Assembly: GCF_030010625.1 (NCBI RefSeq)
Contig: NZ_JASCXN010000035.1
Coordinates: forward strand, 1 to 64,000
Length of the DNA stretch: 64,000 bases
Origin: Streptomyces sp. CC208A
GTDB taxonomy: Bacteria; Actinomycetota; Actinomycetes; Streptomycetales; Streptomycetaceae
Direction: 5' to 3'
This document shows, one piece after another, positions 26,216-33,997 of this stretch. Within the stretch, counting starts at the first letter, position 1; every line of letters starts with the position of its first letter. The notes under the pieces are model-generated. The model searched no databases. It was not told where the DNA came from and was given only the letters and a program-made list of their open reading frames with translations. A program made the position numbers and the translations under genes.

Positions 26216-26965
26216 ATGGAATTGGGGCTGTCGTCAGACAAAAGCGACGTGCGTGATGTGCGTGAGGAGACGCACCTCTGCGGCGGGGGATGCAGCCCGC
26301 CGCCCTGGGTGCGTGACGCGGAACTGTCCGTTCTGACGGACCGCGAGGCCGAGATCCTCGCCGCACTGGGCGAATGCCAGTCGAACACGGTGATGGCCGA
26401 CCGGTTCTTCATCACCGAGCGCACGGTGAAGAAACACGTCGCCAGCATCTTCCGCAAGTTGAACATCACGTCGCGGACCGAAGCGGCCATCATCGCCATC
26501 TTCAGGAACCACGCGCCGATGCCCGGGGGTGTCCTTGAGGACACTCTTCCGCGGGGTGTCCTCAAGGACACTGGGGCGGCTTCCGGAAGCGTGGAATCTT
26601 CGCAGAGTCAGCCTCACCCACAGGGGAGAAAAACTGTGTCTGCGTCAACTCTGATGCCCAGCACCGACGTTGCCGAGCCGATCGCGGCCAAGGCCGTCAG
26701 CGCGTACACCAACGCGTCGATCGGCGCGTACGTGGCCGCGACCACGGCGCCCGCGCGTGCCATCGAGGCCGTCCGGGCCAAGGTGGACCGGGGTCTCGTC
26801 CGTTACGACGCCTGGTTCCTGATCTTCGTGGCCGTCGTCCTGGGCCTCGGCGCCACCATCTTCGCCGGTCTCGTCGTCTGGTGCGTGGTGAAGCAGGGCA
26901 AGCGCTTCACCGGCAACTGGTCCTTCAAGAACTACGGCCTGAAGGTCAGCGCCGAATGCGTGTAG
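26216..26965 (+). CDS. LuxR-type HTH regulator reading in frame into a small membrane protein
   Basis: The open frame of 249 codons from the ATG at 26216 encodes a LuxR-type DNA-binding domain at about residues 35-100 (LTDREAEILAALGECQSN, then ITERTVKKHVASIFRKLN). A linker of about 40 residues with no similarity to anything I know leads, without a stop codon, into the membrane protein described in the next entry. No receiver domain is present, so this is an orphan regulator. The start is uncertain: no strong Shine-Dalgarno is seen, and the frame is open to 26099. A pair of palindromes (26529-26571) sits in the linker. Either a true fusion or two overlapping products is possible. Confidence 0.6.
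   Translation: MELGLSSDKSDVRDVREETHLCGGGCSPPPWVRDAELSVLTDREAEILAALGECQSNTVMADRFFITERTVKKHVASIFRKLNITSRTEAAIIAIFRNHAPMPGGVLEDTLPRGVLKDTGAASGSVESSQSQPHPQGRKTVSASTLMPSTDVAEPIAAKAVSAYTNASIGAYVAATTAPARAIEAVRAKVDRGLVRYDAWFLIFVAVVLGLGATIFAGLVVWCVVKQGKRFTGNWSFKNYGLKVSAECV
26529..26571. promoter_or_regulatory. Paired 16-bp palindromes, possible operator or attenuator
   Basis: GTGTCCTTGAGGACAC (26529-26544) and GTGTCCTCAAGGACAC (26556-26571) are each perfect palindromes apart from the central 2 nt. They are also exact reverse complements of each other, so the RNA could form a 16-bp hairpin with an 11-nt loop. Centre spacing is 27 bp. They lie about 65 bp before the internal GTG start at 26636, a good place for an operator used by the LuxR-type protein or for an RNA attenuator. 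Confidence 0.6.
26636..26965 (+). CDS. Small single-span membrane protein, candidate exported peptide precursor
   Basis: An internal GTG at 26636 with GGGGAG 7 nt upstream would start a 109-residue product in the same frame as the LuxR-type domain. Residues about 8-55 are Ala/Thr-rich and polar (AEPIAAKAVSAYTNASIGAY). One strong transmembrane helix follows at about 60-85 (WFLIFVAVVLGLGATIFAGL), then a basic cytoplasmic tail ending NWSFKNYGLKVSAECV. I recognise no family. It is followed by a strong hairpin and then ABC-transporter and protease genes, the order used by many exported-peptide systems. The precursor role is a hypothesis. Confidence 0.5.
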   Translation: MSASTLMPSTDVAEPIAAKAVSAYTNASIGAYVAATTAPARAIEAVRAKVDRGLVRYDAWFLIFVAVVLGLGATIFAGLVVWCVVKQGKRFTGNWSFKNYGLKVSAECV

Positions 26966-26994
26966 CCGTCTGACGGCCGCGTGTCCACCAGGTG

Positions 26995-27035
26995 CCCAGG
27001 AGGCTCCCCGGCAGTACGCCGGCGGGCTTCCTGGG
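26995..27035 (+). terminator. Strong intercistronic hairpin before the ABC transporter genes
   Basis: An 18-bp stem (left arm 26995-27012, right arm 27018-27035) with one mismatch and two G-U pairs, around the 5-nt loop AGTAC. It would partly terminate transcription after the small membrane protein, giving an excess of that product over the transporter. Confidence 0.75.
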
Positions 27036-27077
27036 CGCCGCCCCGTCCGACGGACCCGACAAAGGATCGAAGCGCCC

Positions 27078-27794
27078 GTGTCCCTCCTGAATGTCCGCGA
27101 TGTCAGCTACTCCTACGACGGCATCGTCAACGTGCTCATGGACGTTTCCTTCAGCGTCGAGGAAGGCACGGTCGTCGGTCTCGTCGGACCCAACGGATCA
27201 GGCAAGTCCACGCTGATCAGAAACATCTTCGACCTCGTGCACCTCCAGTCGGGGACCATTCGCGTCGGCGGCCACGCGCACGACCGCGCCGAGGCGAAAC
27301 AGCTCGCCATGTACCTGTCCAGCAACGACTATCTTCCCGAATTCCTCACCGCCCGTGAGTACATGTCCATGATGGGCCGCCTGTTCGGCGTCGAGGTCGA
27401 CCACGACGAGGCCGTCGGCCTGTTCCGGAAGTTCTCCATGGAGGGCCGCTACGACCATCTCGTCGAGGACTTCTCGCACGGCATGCGCAAGAAGACGCAG
27501 CTGGTGTCCGCGCTCGTCATGCGCCGCCCGCTGACGGTCATCGACGAGACCCTCAACGGCATCGACCTCGAAGCGCTGCACTTCGCCGAGAAGGAGTTCC
27601 GGCGGATCCGCGACGAGGGCCGCGCGATCCTGCTGTGCACCCACGACTTCGCCGTACTGGAACGCCTCGCGGACCGGATCGTCTTCCTCGACCTGGGCCA
27701 ACTGGTGTGCGACGAGCCGACGGCGGACCTCATCGCCGCACACGGCTCGGTGGCCGCCATGGTCTTCGACCACCTCGAATCGTTCCAGCGATGA
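27078..27794 (+). CDS. ABC transporter ATP-binding protein
   Basis: A 238-residue ATPase. Walker A is GPNGSGKST near residue 37, the signature reads FSHGMRKKTQL near residue 132 (GMRKK in place of GGQ, as in ABC-2 and peptide exporters), Walker B is PLTVIDETLNG near residue 152, and the switch His is in LLCTHDFAVLE. The GTG start has AAAGGA 11 nt upstream. Its stop overlaps the permease start (ATGA), so it is coupled to that gene. It probably energises export of, or immunity to, a small peptide or lipid. Confidence 0.9.
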   Translation: MSLLNVRDVSYSYDGIVNVLMDVSFSVEEGTVVGLVGPNGSGKSTLIRNIFDLVHLQSGTIRVGGHAHDRAEAKQLAMYLSSNDYLPEFLTAREYMSMMGRLFGVEVDHDEAVGLFRKFSMEGRYDHLVEDFSHGMRKKTQLVSALVMRRPLTVIDETLNGIDLEALHFAEKEFRRIRDEGRAILLCTHDFAVLERLADRIVFLDLGQLVCDEPTADLIAAHGSVAAMVFDHLESFQR

Positions 27795-29323
27795 GGGCGG
27801 TACGACTCCGGCAGTCCGCGACCCTGGCCCGGATGCTGCTCGTCTTCTTCCGCCGCCGGGTCCTGCGGGTCGGCGTCCTGAAGTCCGCCCCGGTCAGGGT
27901 GTTCTTCTCGGTGGCGGCCCTCCTGCTCCTGGCCGCCATGTGCACCGCCTCCTACTTCTTCCTCCAGCCCCTGGCCGAAGAGGCCGCGGTGTGGCGGCTG
28001 TTGTTCGACACCGCGACGGTGTCGCTCCTGCTGTGGGTGCAGATCGCGTTCCTGCTGGTGAAGGTGTTGTTCCTCAACGCACAGGGGATGCTCCAGCTCA
28101 CCTACCAGCTCCCCGTCACCAACCGGGAACGCGCGGCGGCTTTCCTCATGTACGAGGCGGCGATGACGGCCACCGTGGCCGCCGCCGGACTCGTCTCCCT
28201 CGCCGTCAGCGCCCTGGTCCTCCTCGGCCCGTCCGCGGCCGGCCACATCACCGCGTCGATCGTCCTCCCGACCGCCCTCACCTACCTGACGCTGTCGGTC
28301 CTCCACCAGCTGCTCACGCGGCTGTGGATGCTGATCGGACTCAGCCGGATGGCCGGCGTCCTCAACGTGCTGGCCCTGTTCGCCCTGCTGGCGTACTACT
28401 CCACGCGGATGACGCCGATGATCCAGGACATCTCCGGCGCCTACCTGGCCAAGCGGACCACGTACACCTGGGTCACGGCGGTGTCCTGGGCCTGGAACGA
28501 GCACGGCCCCTGGACGGCCCTGGCCGGCGCGGCGGCGGCTCTGGCGGCCCTCACGGCCCTGACCTTCGCGCTCGCCCCCAACCAGCACGTCCGCCAGTCC
28601 CGCTACCTGAAGCTCGCCGGAAGCGTGCGCCTGCGCCACGTGCTCGGCCCGTACGACTGGTGCCTGCTGCGCAGCGCGCAGACCGTCGCCGCGGCGGCGA
28701 TGGCCCTGGCCGTCTTCGTCTACCTGCTGCTGGCCAAGCCCACGCTGAACCCGATGTGGGCCCTGGTCACCCTGTCCTTCGGCGGCCTCTACCAGTTCAC
28801 CGCCACCCGGCAGCTGCGGCTGCTGCCCGGCATGCGGGAACCGGCCTGGCGGGTCTACCTGCGGCTCATCAGGGCACAGACCGTCCTGCTCGCCGTCTTC
28901 GCCGTGCCCGCCTTCGCGATCACGATGGCGCTCGACCCGGGCCGGTTCCTCTCCAGCGTGGTGGTGCTGGCGTCCTGCCTGGGCGGAGCGGTCATCACCA
29001 CGTGCGTCAGCGTCGTGTTCCCGGCGGAGAAGGACAACCCGCTCTCCGTGTTCCTGGGGCTCTCCATCGTCCTCGTCGTCATGGCCGTGTCCGTGATCGG
29101 ACTCGGCCTGCTCAGCCTCCCGACCTGGGCGGTGATCGGCTGCCTCGCCGGGGCCGCCGCGGCGTTCGTCTGGTACGCGATCCAGGGAATCCACCTCAGT
29201 GAGTCAAGGAGTAGGAATGCTCAAGGCAAAGTCGGTAGTGACGTCCGTCGTCGGAGCCGCGCTGCTGACACTGGTCACCGCGGCGGCGATCCTGCTCGCC
29301 CTCATGTTCTCGACGGGAACTGA
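27791..29323 (+). CDS. ABC-2-type multi-span permease
   Basis: A 510-residue integral membrane protein starting at the ATG overlapping the ATPase stop. About 10-12 hydrophobic segments are visible, arranged as in YydJ/SkfF-like permeases, with landmarks LTYQLPVTNRERAAAFLMYE near residue 105 and VVFPAEKDNPLSVFLGL near residue 412. The last 35 or so residues (after GIHLSESRS) are hydrophilic and overlap the next gene by 107 nt, so the natural C-terminus may once have been near 29210. A frameshift there cannot be excluded. It partners the 27078 ATPase. Confidence 0.8.
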   Translation: MRAVRLRQSATLARMLLVFFRRRVLRVGVLKSAPVRVFFSVAALLLLAAMCTASYFFLQPLAEEAAVWRLLFDTATVSLLLWVQIAFLLVKVLFLNAQGMLQLTYQLPVTNRERAAAFLMYEAAMTATVAAAGLVSLAVSALVLLGPSAAGHITASIVLPTALTYLTLSVLHQLLTRLWMLIGLSRMAGVLNVLALFALLAYYSTRMTPMIQDISGAYLAKRTTYTWVTAVSWAWNEHGPWTALAGAAAALAALTALTFALAPNQHVRQSRYLKLAGSVRLRHVLGPYDWCLLRSAQTVAAAAMALAVFVYLLLAKPTLNPMWALVTLSFGGLYQFTATRQLRLLPGMREPAWRVYLRLIRAQTVLLAVFAVPAFAITMALDPGRFLSSVVVLASCLGGAVITTCVSVVFPAEKDNPLSVFLGLSIVLVVMAVSVIGLGLLSLPTWAVIGCLAGAAAAFVWYAIQGIHLSESRSRNAQGKVGSDVRRRSRAADTGHRGGDPARPHVLDGN

Positions 29324-29537
29324 CGAGATCGTCGAACGGCACGCGTTCTTCGGCGCGATGGTCTTCGAGACGGTGAAGACGGACAACGGGGCGCTCGGCA
29401 TCACCGCGGGCGTGGACAACCCCCTGCCGCTCGTCGTCCTGTTCGTCGTGCTCATCGGCGTCCTGACCATGATCCAGGCCATCTACCGGGGACTGAAGGA
29501 GCGCCGTGAGCAGCTCCTCAACGCATCCGGCAGCTGA
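29217..29537 (+). CDS. Small two-span membrane protein of the ABC/protease cassette
   Basis: A 106-residue protein. The ATG at 29217 is preferred over the GTG at 29199 because AAGGAG (29207-29212) precedes it. A hydrophobic segment lies at about residues 8-32 (VVGAALLTLVTAAAILLALM) and another at about 72-88 (PLVVLFVVLIGVLTMI). The loop between carries GTDEIVERHAFFGAMVFETV. I do not recognise a family. It overlaps the permease tail by 107 nt and the following protease gene by 32 nt, which implies a co-translated unit and perhaps an accessory or immunity subunit of the transporter. Confidence 0.7.
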   Translation: MLKAKSVVTSVVGAALLTLVTAAAILLALMFSTGTDEIVERHAFFGAMVFETVKTDNGALGITAGVDNPLPLVVLFVVLIGVLTMIQAIYRGLKERREQLLNASGS

Positions 29538-30039
29538 CCTGCGACCGCACGCCGTCGCCCGGGCGGTGGCCGCCCAGGTGTGGCCGCTGCTCGCGCTCGC
29601 GGCCGTGTTCCAGGCCGCGGCCCTCCTCTGGATGGCGCGCTCGGGCGACCGCGTCCCGGCGGCGATGGCGTGGACGCTGCTGACCAAGCCGGGCGTCCTC
29701 GGCCTGGTGGCCTCGTTCGCCCTGCACGAGTCGGCACACGTCCTCGTCCTCCGCCGGACCAGCACCGTCACCCACATCACGGTCGAACGCACCGCCTGGC
29801 GCACCTCCGTGATCCCGCACGGCACCCTGACCCCCCGCGCCACGGCCCTGGTGGCCCTGGCCGGCCCCACCGCCTGCGCCGCCCTGGGCGCCCTGCTGTG
29901 GCTCTCCGCCCTGGACCGTGCCCTGGCCTGGTGGTACCTCGCCCACCTCGTGTTCCTCCTGCCGTGCTTCGGCGACGGCCGGGCCCTGTGGCGGGCGGCG
30001 AGGGAAGCGCGGAACCGGCGGACCCCCGCGACACCGTGA
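29506..30039 (+). CDS. M50-like membrane metalloprotease
   Basis: A 177-residue membrane protein. The zinc motif HESAH lies in FALHESAHVLVLRR near residue 74. A second motif FGDGRAL near residue 160 stands where M50/S2P proteases have their NPDG-type metal ligand. Three to four hydrophobic segments flank these (LALAAVFQAAALLWM, ATALVALAGPTACAALGALL, YLAHLVFLLPCF). The GTG start has AAGGAG 5 nt upstream and overlaps the preceding gene. It could cleave a membrane-embedded precursor such as the 26636 product, as YydH is thought to do in the yyd peptide operon. That parallel is inference. Confidence 0.75.
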   Translation: MSSSSTHPAADLRPHAVARAVAAQVWPLLALAAVFQAAALLWMARSGDRVPAAMAWTLLTKPGVLGLVASFALHESAHVLVLRRTSTVTHITVERTAWRTSVIPHGTLTPRATALVALAGPTACAALGALLWLSALDRALAWWYLAHLVFLLPCFGDGRALWRAAREARNRRTPATP

Positions 30040-30051
30040 GCGCCCCACCGC

Positions 30052-30921
30052 TCAGGCCGCGGACGAGCCCTCCGCGCCGCGCACCGAACGGCACTCCGCG
30101 CACAAGGGATCCGATTCGTGGGACCTGACGGCCCGCTCGCACTCGTCACAGCTCACGAGGGGCGCGAGCGGGGGCGGCGACGGTGCCCCGGCGGGCAGCG
30201 GCGGCGGCTGCTGTGTGGCAAGCCGGTACGCGAGAAAGCGCGCCGGATGGTGAATGGGCACATGAGCGGGCGGCAGCGCCGCCGTGAGCGTCCGCGTGAC
30301 CTGCGCCCCCTCGATCCCGAGCGCCAGCCACCCGTCCACGGCGGGCGCCAGCCTCTCCACGTCACGGCAGGACAGCAGCAGCCGGGGATCGACCGCCCGC
30401 AGCCGCGCGAGAATCGCGGCGGCGGGCTTGGAGGGCGGCGCGGGCGGCGGAGACGGCGGAGACGGTGGCGCCTCGGTCTGCTCGGCGGCGGATGCGGCCG
30501 CGTCCTCGGGTACGGATACGGCGGCGGGCGCGGCCTCAGGCGCCGCGGCCCCGGGCTTGTCGTACCAGACCAGCCGCGTGGCGTACCGCCCACTCCCGAG
30601 CGCCACCCGCCGCCGCTCCAAGTACCCGGCGGCCACCAGCTCGTTGAGCGCCCGCCGGATGGAGATCTCGCCCTCGGGAAGGAGCAGCGCGAGCCTCTTC
30701 ACGGACACGTCGGCCCCGTCCGGCAGCGACTGGATGCGCACCCCGACCCCGATGGCAAGCCCCGAGAGCGTCGGATGCTGGGCCAGGTGGTTGCCCACGA
30801 CGGTGAACCGGTCACGGTGCCGGTGCCGCACATGGATCACCCCTGAGCGTGGAGCGTCGGCAGGGATCTCGAAGGGAGCGGGGGAAGCGGGCATGGCCGC
30901 GTTAGACTGCGAAGCATCCAT
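30052..30921 (-). CDS. HTH-domain protein with C-terminal zinc-finger-like motif
   Basis: A 289-residue soluble protein. The N-terminal half contains a winged helix at about residues 45-120 (GVRIQSLPDGADVSVKRLAL, then EISIRRALNELVAAGYLERR). A long Pro/Ala-rich linker follows (residues about 130-170), then a helical segment with FLAYRLATQQPPPLP, and a four-Cys motif CDECERAV...DPLCAECRSV at the end. This architecture is common in Streptomyces, where copies occur as orphan DNA-binding proteins of unknown target. It converges on the M50-like gene with a 12-bp gap. The function is not known. Confidence 0.8.
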   Translation of the reverse strand: MDASQSNAAMPASPAPFEIPADAPRSGVIHVRHRHRDRFTVVGNHLAQHPTLSGLAIGVGVRIQSLPDGADVSVKRLALLLPEGEISIRRALNELVAAGYLERRRVALGSGRYATRLVWYDKPGAAAPEAAPAAVSVPEDAAASAAEQTEAPPSPPSPPPAPPSKPAAAILARLRAVDPRLLLSCRDVERLAPAVDGWLALGIEGAQVTRTLTAALPPAHVPIHHPARFLAYRLATQQPPPLPAGAPSPPPLAPLVSCDECERAVRSHESDPLCAECRSVRGAEGSSAA

Positions 30922-31200
30922 TGGGAAGGTCTCGACTTCCTGATCGGTAGGCCCTCGTCAGGATTGCCGTCCTGCCGGGGGCTGAATTGTGTATGCGCCT
31001 GTCGAAGCCGACCGTACCGCACCCGTCCGAGTTCCGGACATTCCGTCACCCGATCGTGTGAGCAGGGCAGTTGGGGGACGGAGGGGGCGGGTTGGGTAGT
31101 TCCTTTCCCACCGTTCTTTACCGGGCGTCGCGCACCGCCGGGGCGTGGCGAGCCGCGCCCCGGCCGGGGCTCAGCCCAGGAAAGTCCGCCCTGAGCCTGC
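30922..31200. other. Intergenic region upstream of the HTH gene
   Basis: About 280 bp with the probable promoter of the minus-strand HTH gene. No gene or RNA is recognised. Short GC palindromes around 31156-31170 may terminate transcription. Confidence 0.4.
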
Positions 31201-31546
31201 GTGGAGCCGACCGCGATGAAGGACTACTCGGTGGCCGATCGGCACTACCGCGCCGCGTCGGCGAACCGCACGCCGGACACCTACCAGCGCGTGCACGGCC
31301 TGACCATGGCCAACCTGGGGGAAACGGTGGCCGCCCAGCACCGCCACGAGGAGGCCGCGGGCCTGCGGAGCCGTTCCCTGGACTTCATGGACGGTGTGGT
31401 CTCCCACCGTAACCGGCGGGAGATCAAGACGATGTGTTCAACGGCGGCCGGGTACCGCAAGCGCGGCGTGACCGGCGCGAGAAGCCCGGAGCAGAAGGCG
31501 GCCGAGCTACTGCGGCCCGAGCACGAACGAACAGGAAGTGGACGCC
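31201..31546 (+). pseudogene. Remnant of a XRE/TPR-type regulator
   Basis: The frame from 31201 encodes a piece such as RHYRAASANRTPDTYQRVHG, TMANLGETVAAQHRHEEA and RNRREIKTMCSTAAGYRKRG. It resembles the C-terminal TPR part of Streptomyces XRE regulators. The whole N-terminal HTH is missing, and the frame runs past the expected stop into the next gene in another frame. It is probably a decayed 3' end rather than a functional 136-residue protein. Confidence 0.5.
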
Positions 31547-32413
31547 ATGAACGTGGGCGTGGTGGTGCTGACGATGGGCGACCGGCCCCAGGAACTCCTG
31601 GCGCTCCTTGACTCGGTGGCGAAGCAGGAAGGCGATCCCGCGACGGTTGTCGTACTGGGCCAGGGCGTGAAGCTCCCGCGGCTCCCGGAAGGCGTCCTGG
31701 GCGTCGAACTGCCTGAGAACCTCGGCATTCCCGGCGGCCGGAACGAGGGCGTGCAGGCGCTGCGCGAACACGGTGGCGTGGACGTCGTCGTGGTCCTGGA
31801 CGACGACGGGATGCTGCCCCGCACCGACACCCTCCGCCTGGTCCGCGAAGCGTTCGCCGAGAACCCGCGCCTGGGCATCGTGAGCTTCCGGATCGTGGAC
31901 GAGGAAGGCGTCAGCCAGCGCAGGCACGTCCCGCGCCTCGGCGGTGCCGACCCGCACCTGTCCGGCCCGGTCACCACGTTCCCGGGCGGAGCCCACGCCA
32001 TCCGCATGAGCGTGATCGACCAGGTCGGTGACTTTCCGGCGCAGTTCTTCTACGCGCATGAGGAAACCGACTTCGCCTGGCGCGCGCTCGACGCCGGATG
32101 GGAGATCGACTACCGGGCCGAGATCGTCCTGCAACACCCGCGTACCGCAGCGTCCCGCCACGCCGTCTACTACCGCAATACCGGCCGCAACCGCGTCTGG
32201 CTGGCCAAGCGCCACCTGCCCGCCGTCCTCGTGCCCTTGTACCTCACCACGTGGGCGGCTTACACGGTGGTGCAGCGGCCCCCGCTGGCCGGGCTCAGGG
32301 AGTGGTGGGCCGGATTCTTCGAAGGGGTACGCGTGCCGTGCCCGCCGCGACGCCCGATGCGGTGGCGGACCGTGTGGCGGATGACCCGGCTGGGCCGGCC
32401 GCCGGTGATCTGA
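31547..32413 (+). CDS. GT2-family glycosyltransferase
   Basis: A 288-residue GT-A fold enzyme. The ATG at 31547 has AGGAAG 8 nt upstream and is preferred over the GTG at 31538. Visible motifs are the N-terminal VGVVVLTMGDRPQELLALLD, the nucleotide-sugar region LPENLGIPGGRNEGV, the metal-binding DDDG (VVVLDDDGMLP near residue 85) and the acceptor-region HEETDFAWRALDAGW near residue 170, matching the rhamnosyl-transferase-like GT2 pattern. No membrane helix apart from a weak hydrophobic patch near residue 225 is seen. The donor and acceptor are unknown. A terminator follows. Confidence 0.85.
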   Translation: MNVGVVVLTMGDRPQELLALLDSVAKQEGDPATVVVLGQGVKLPRLPEGVLGVELPENLGIPGGRNEGVQALREHGGVDVVVVLDDDGMLPRTDTLRLVREAFAENPRLGIVSFRIVDEEGVSQRRHVPRLGGADPHLSGPVTTFPGGAHAIRMSVIDQVGDFPAQFFYAHEETDFAWRALDAGWEIDYRAEIVLQHPRTAASRHAVYYRNTGRNRVWLAKRHLPAVLVPLYLTTWAAYTVVQRPPLAGLREWWAGFFEGVRVPCPPRRPMRWRTVWRMTRLGRPPVI

Positions 32414-32423
32414 GGCGACGAAA

Positions 32424-32456
32424 CCCCCGCTGGTCCGGATCGCTCCGGGGCGGGGG
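32424..32456 (+). terminator. Terminator after the glycosyltransferase gene
   Basis: CCCCCGC (32424-32430) pairs with GCGGGGG (32450-32456), with an inner CCGGA/TCCGG stem. Confidence 0.7.
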
Positions 32457-32595
32457 CTTCATGCGCCTGGATTACTGGGCGGCATTCTCCTCGTACGGGC
32501 ACGGCTCGCTGTACGGGGCACCGTCGTCGTACGAGGGGCGGTCGGCGAGGTGTGGCCGACGAGGGCCGGTCACTCGGGGCCGACGGGGGCGCGGG

Positions 32596-32808
32596 TCATC
32601 CGTGGTGCTTGGCGAGCTCCACGAGACCGGCGAACCCCTCACGGCTCAGGGTCAGGCGCGGGCCGTTCGGGTCCTTGCTGTCACGGACCAGGAACTCGTC
32701 GGTGGCTCGTGCGTGGTCGGGCGCCCATTGGATGCAGTTGCCGCCCTGACCGTCGCTGTACGTGCTGCTGACCCAGCGCATGTCACGCGGGTCCGGTGTG
32801 CTGCTCAT
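32596..32808 (-). CDS. DUF397 domain protein
   Basis: A 70-residue protein. DUF397 hallmarks are WVSSTYSDGQGGNCIQWA, VRDSKDPNGPRLTLSRE and FAGLVELAK. The start at 32808 lies inside the end of the XRE gene (26-bp overlap), so the pair is co-translated. In Streptomyces such XRE/DUF397 pairs (Scr1/Scr2-like, related to the BldB/WhiJ system) act together in development or toxin-antitoxin-like control. Confidence 0.9.
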   Translation of the reverse strand: MSSTPDPRDMRWVSSTYSDGQGGNCIQWAPDHARATDEFLVRDSKDPNGPRLTLSREGFAGLVELAKHHG

Positions 32809-33631
32809 TCGCGTGCTCCTCCATGATCGAGTGGATAAGGCGCAGTGACCGGGCCTCTGACTCGGCCGAAGCGCGTAGCCGCTCGTACGTGGCCGTCCAC
32901 TCACGTACGGCCGCTGTGGAGTCGTTCACGTGCCCCTGCCCCGTCGTCTCCGAGTACAGGACCGTTGTCCCGTCGGCTTGCGTGAGCAGGATAAACGGGA
33001 GTCCCGACGCGGGGGCACCCGCTGTGAACCGCAGGACTTGCAGGGAGACATGGGGGCTGGCTGCCATCCTGAGCAAGTGCTCAAGCTGTCCCACCATGAC
33101 GGCGGAGCTGCCGACGACCGATCGCAGGACCGATTCGTGAAGGATCACCCACAGAAGAGGCGGAGCCTCACGCTCCAGGATCTCGCGACGGCGCAGCCGG
33201 AGTTCGACCCTGTGCTTGATCTGCGCGTCCGTCTCGCGCGGGTGTGCGGCTCGGAAGACGGCTTCGGCGTACTCCTCCGTCTGGAGCACGCCCATGATGA
33301 ACGCGTTCGAGTAGTCCTCGACCTTCGCCGCGGTCTTCTCAAGCTCCACGTAGGGGATGAACCACTCAGGGTGCCCTCGCTTGCTCAGCTTGGCGCGAAG
33401 GCGGGCGTACGTGCCCGGCGTGCCGGCCACGCGGTCCATCGCCTCCGCGAAGGCCTCGGACGCGAGTACGGTCCCGTTCTCGACCTTGCTCACTTGCGCC
33501 TGCTGGTAGTGCAGCTTGTCGGCGAACTCCGTCTGCGACAGCCCCAGCGCCTCTCGTAGCGCCTTCACCTCCTCACCGAAGTACACGGCACCGTTCGCGG
33601 GCTCCCGTCCCTGGTCAGCTCCTTCGCTCAC
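32783..33631 (-). CDS. XRE-family regulator, Scr1/WhiJ-like (DUF5753)
   Basis: A 282-residue regulator. The GTG at 33631 follows GGGGAG by 8 nt and is preferred over the longer start at 33733. The HTH is at about residues 18-75 (LREALGLSQTEFADKLHYQQ, then VSKVENGTVLAS). The DUF5753 ligand-like domain covers the rest (YVELEKTAAKVEDYSNAFIM, then GLLQ-type VLQTEEYAEA). It is paired and overlapping with the DUF397 gene. This family represses its own locus and can silence or derepress neighbouring secondary-metabolite genes; the graspetide cluster lies 1.2 kb away on the other strand. Confidence 0.9.
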   Translation of the reverse strand: MSEGADQGREPANGAVYFGEEVKALREALGLSQTEFADKLHYQQAQVSKVENGTVLASEAFAEAMDRVAGTPGTYARLRAKLSKRGHPEWFIPYVELEKTAAKVEDYSNAFIMGVLQTEEYAEAVFRAAHPRETDAQIKHRVELRLRRREILEREAPPLLWVILHESVLRSVVGSSAVMVGQLEHLLRMAASPHVSLQVLRFTAGAPASGLPFILLTQADGTTVLYSETTGQGHVNDSTAAVREWTATYERLRASAESEARSLRLIHSIMEEHANEQHTGPA

Positions 33632-33772
33632 CTGTTCAACTCCCCGGTATTCCGCATTCGTTGGAATGGCTCCAGACCTGTCGAGCGTACGCACTTCGCA
33701 GCCATGGTGTGAGGAGGTGGTCACACAGAGCACACGGACAAGCGACCCGTACGGAGTGACGGAGTGGACGAC

Positions 33773-33997
33773 ATGGCGACGGAGCGGCGGACGGCAGGGA
33801 AGATCAGGGAAGCCGAGGACGCGCGCGACGCCCTCTGCGCGGCCCTGCGGCAGGCAGGCATCCAGCTCCCCGCGATGGATGTGTGTACTCCGTCGCGCGT
33901 CGACGGCGCCAGGTACGCCCTGGTGGCCCTCGGCGACTGCTCCGCCCCCGTGGTCCTAGAGCTGGCGGCGGTCATCGAGAGGGGAGCGGTGCGGTGA
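33773..33997 (+). CDS. Small protein of unknown function
   Basis: A 74-residue protein from the ATG at 33773 (GGAG 8 nt upstream). Sequence such as AEDARDALCAALRQAGIQLP and ALGDCSAPVVLELAAVI is typical of short uncharacterised proteins that sit divergent from Scr1-like regulators in Streptomyces. It overlaps the next gene by 4 nt and is probably transcribed from a promoter shared with the XRE intergenic region. Confidence 0.75.
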   Translation: MATERRTAGKIREAEDARDALCAALRQAGIQLPAMDVCTPSRVDGARYALVALGDCSAPVVLELAAVIERGAVR

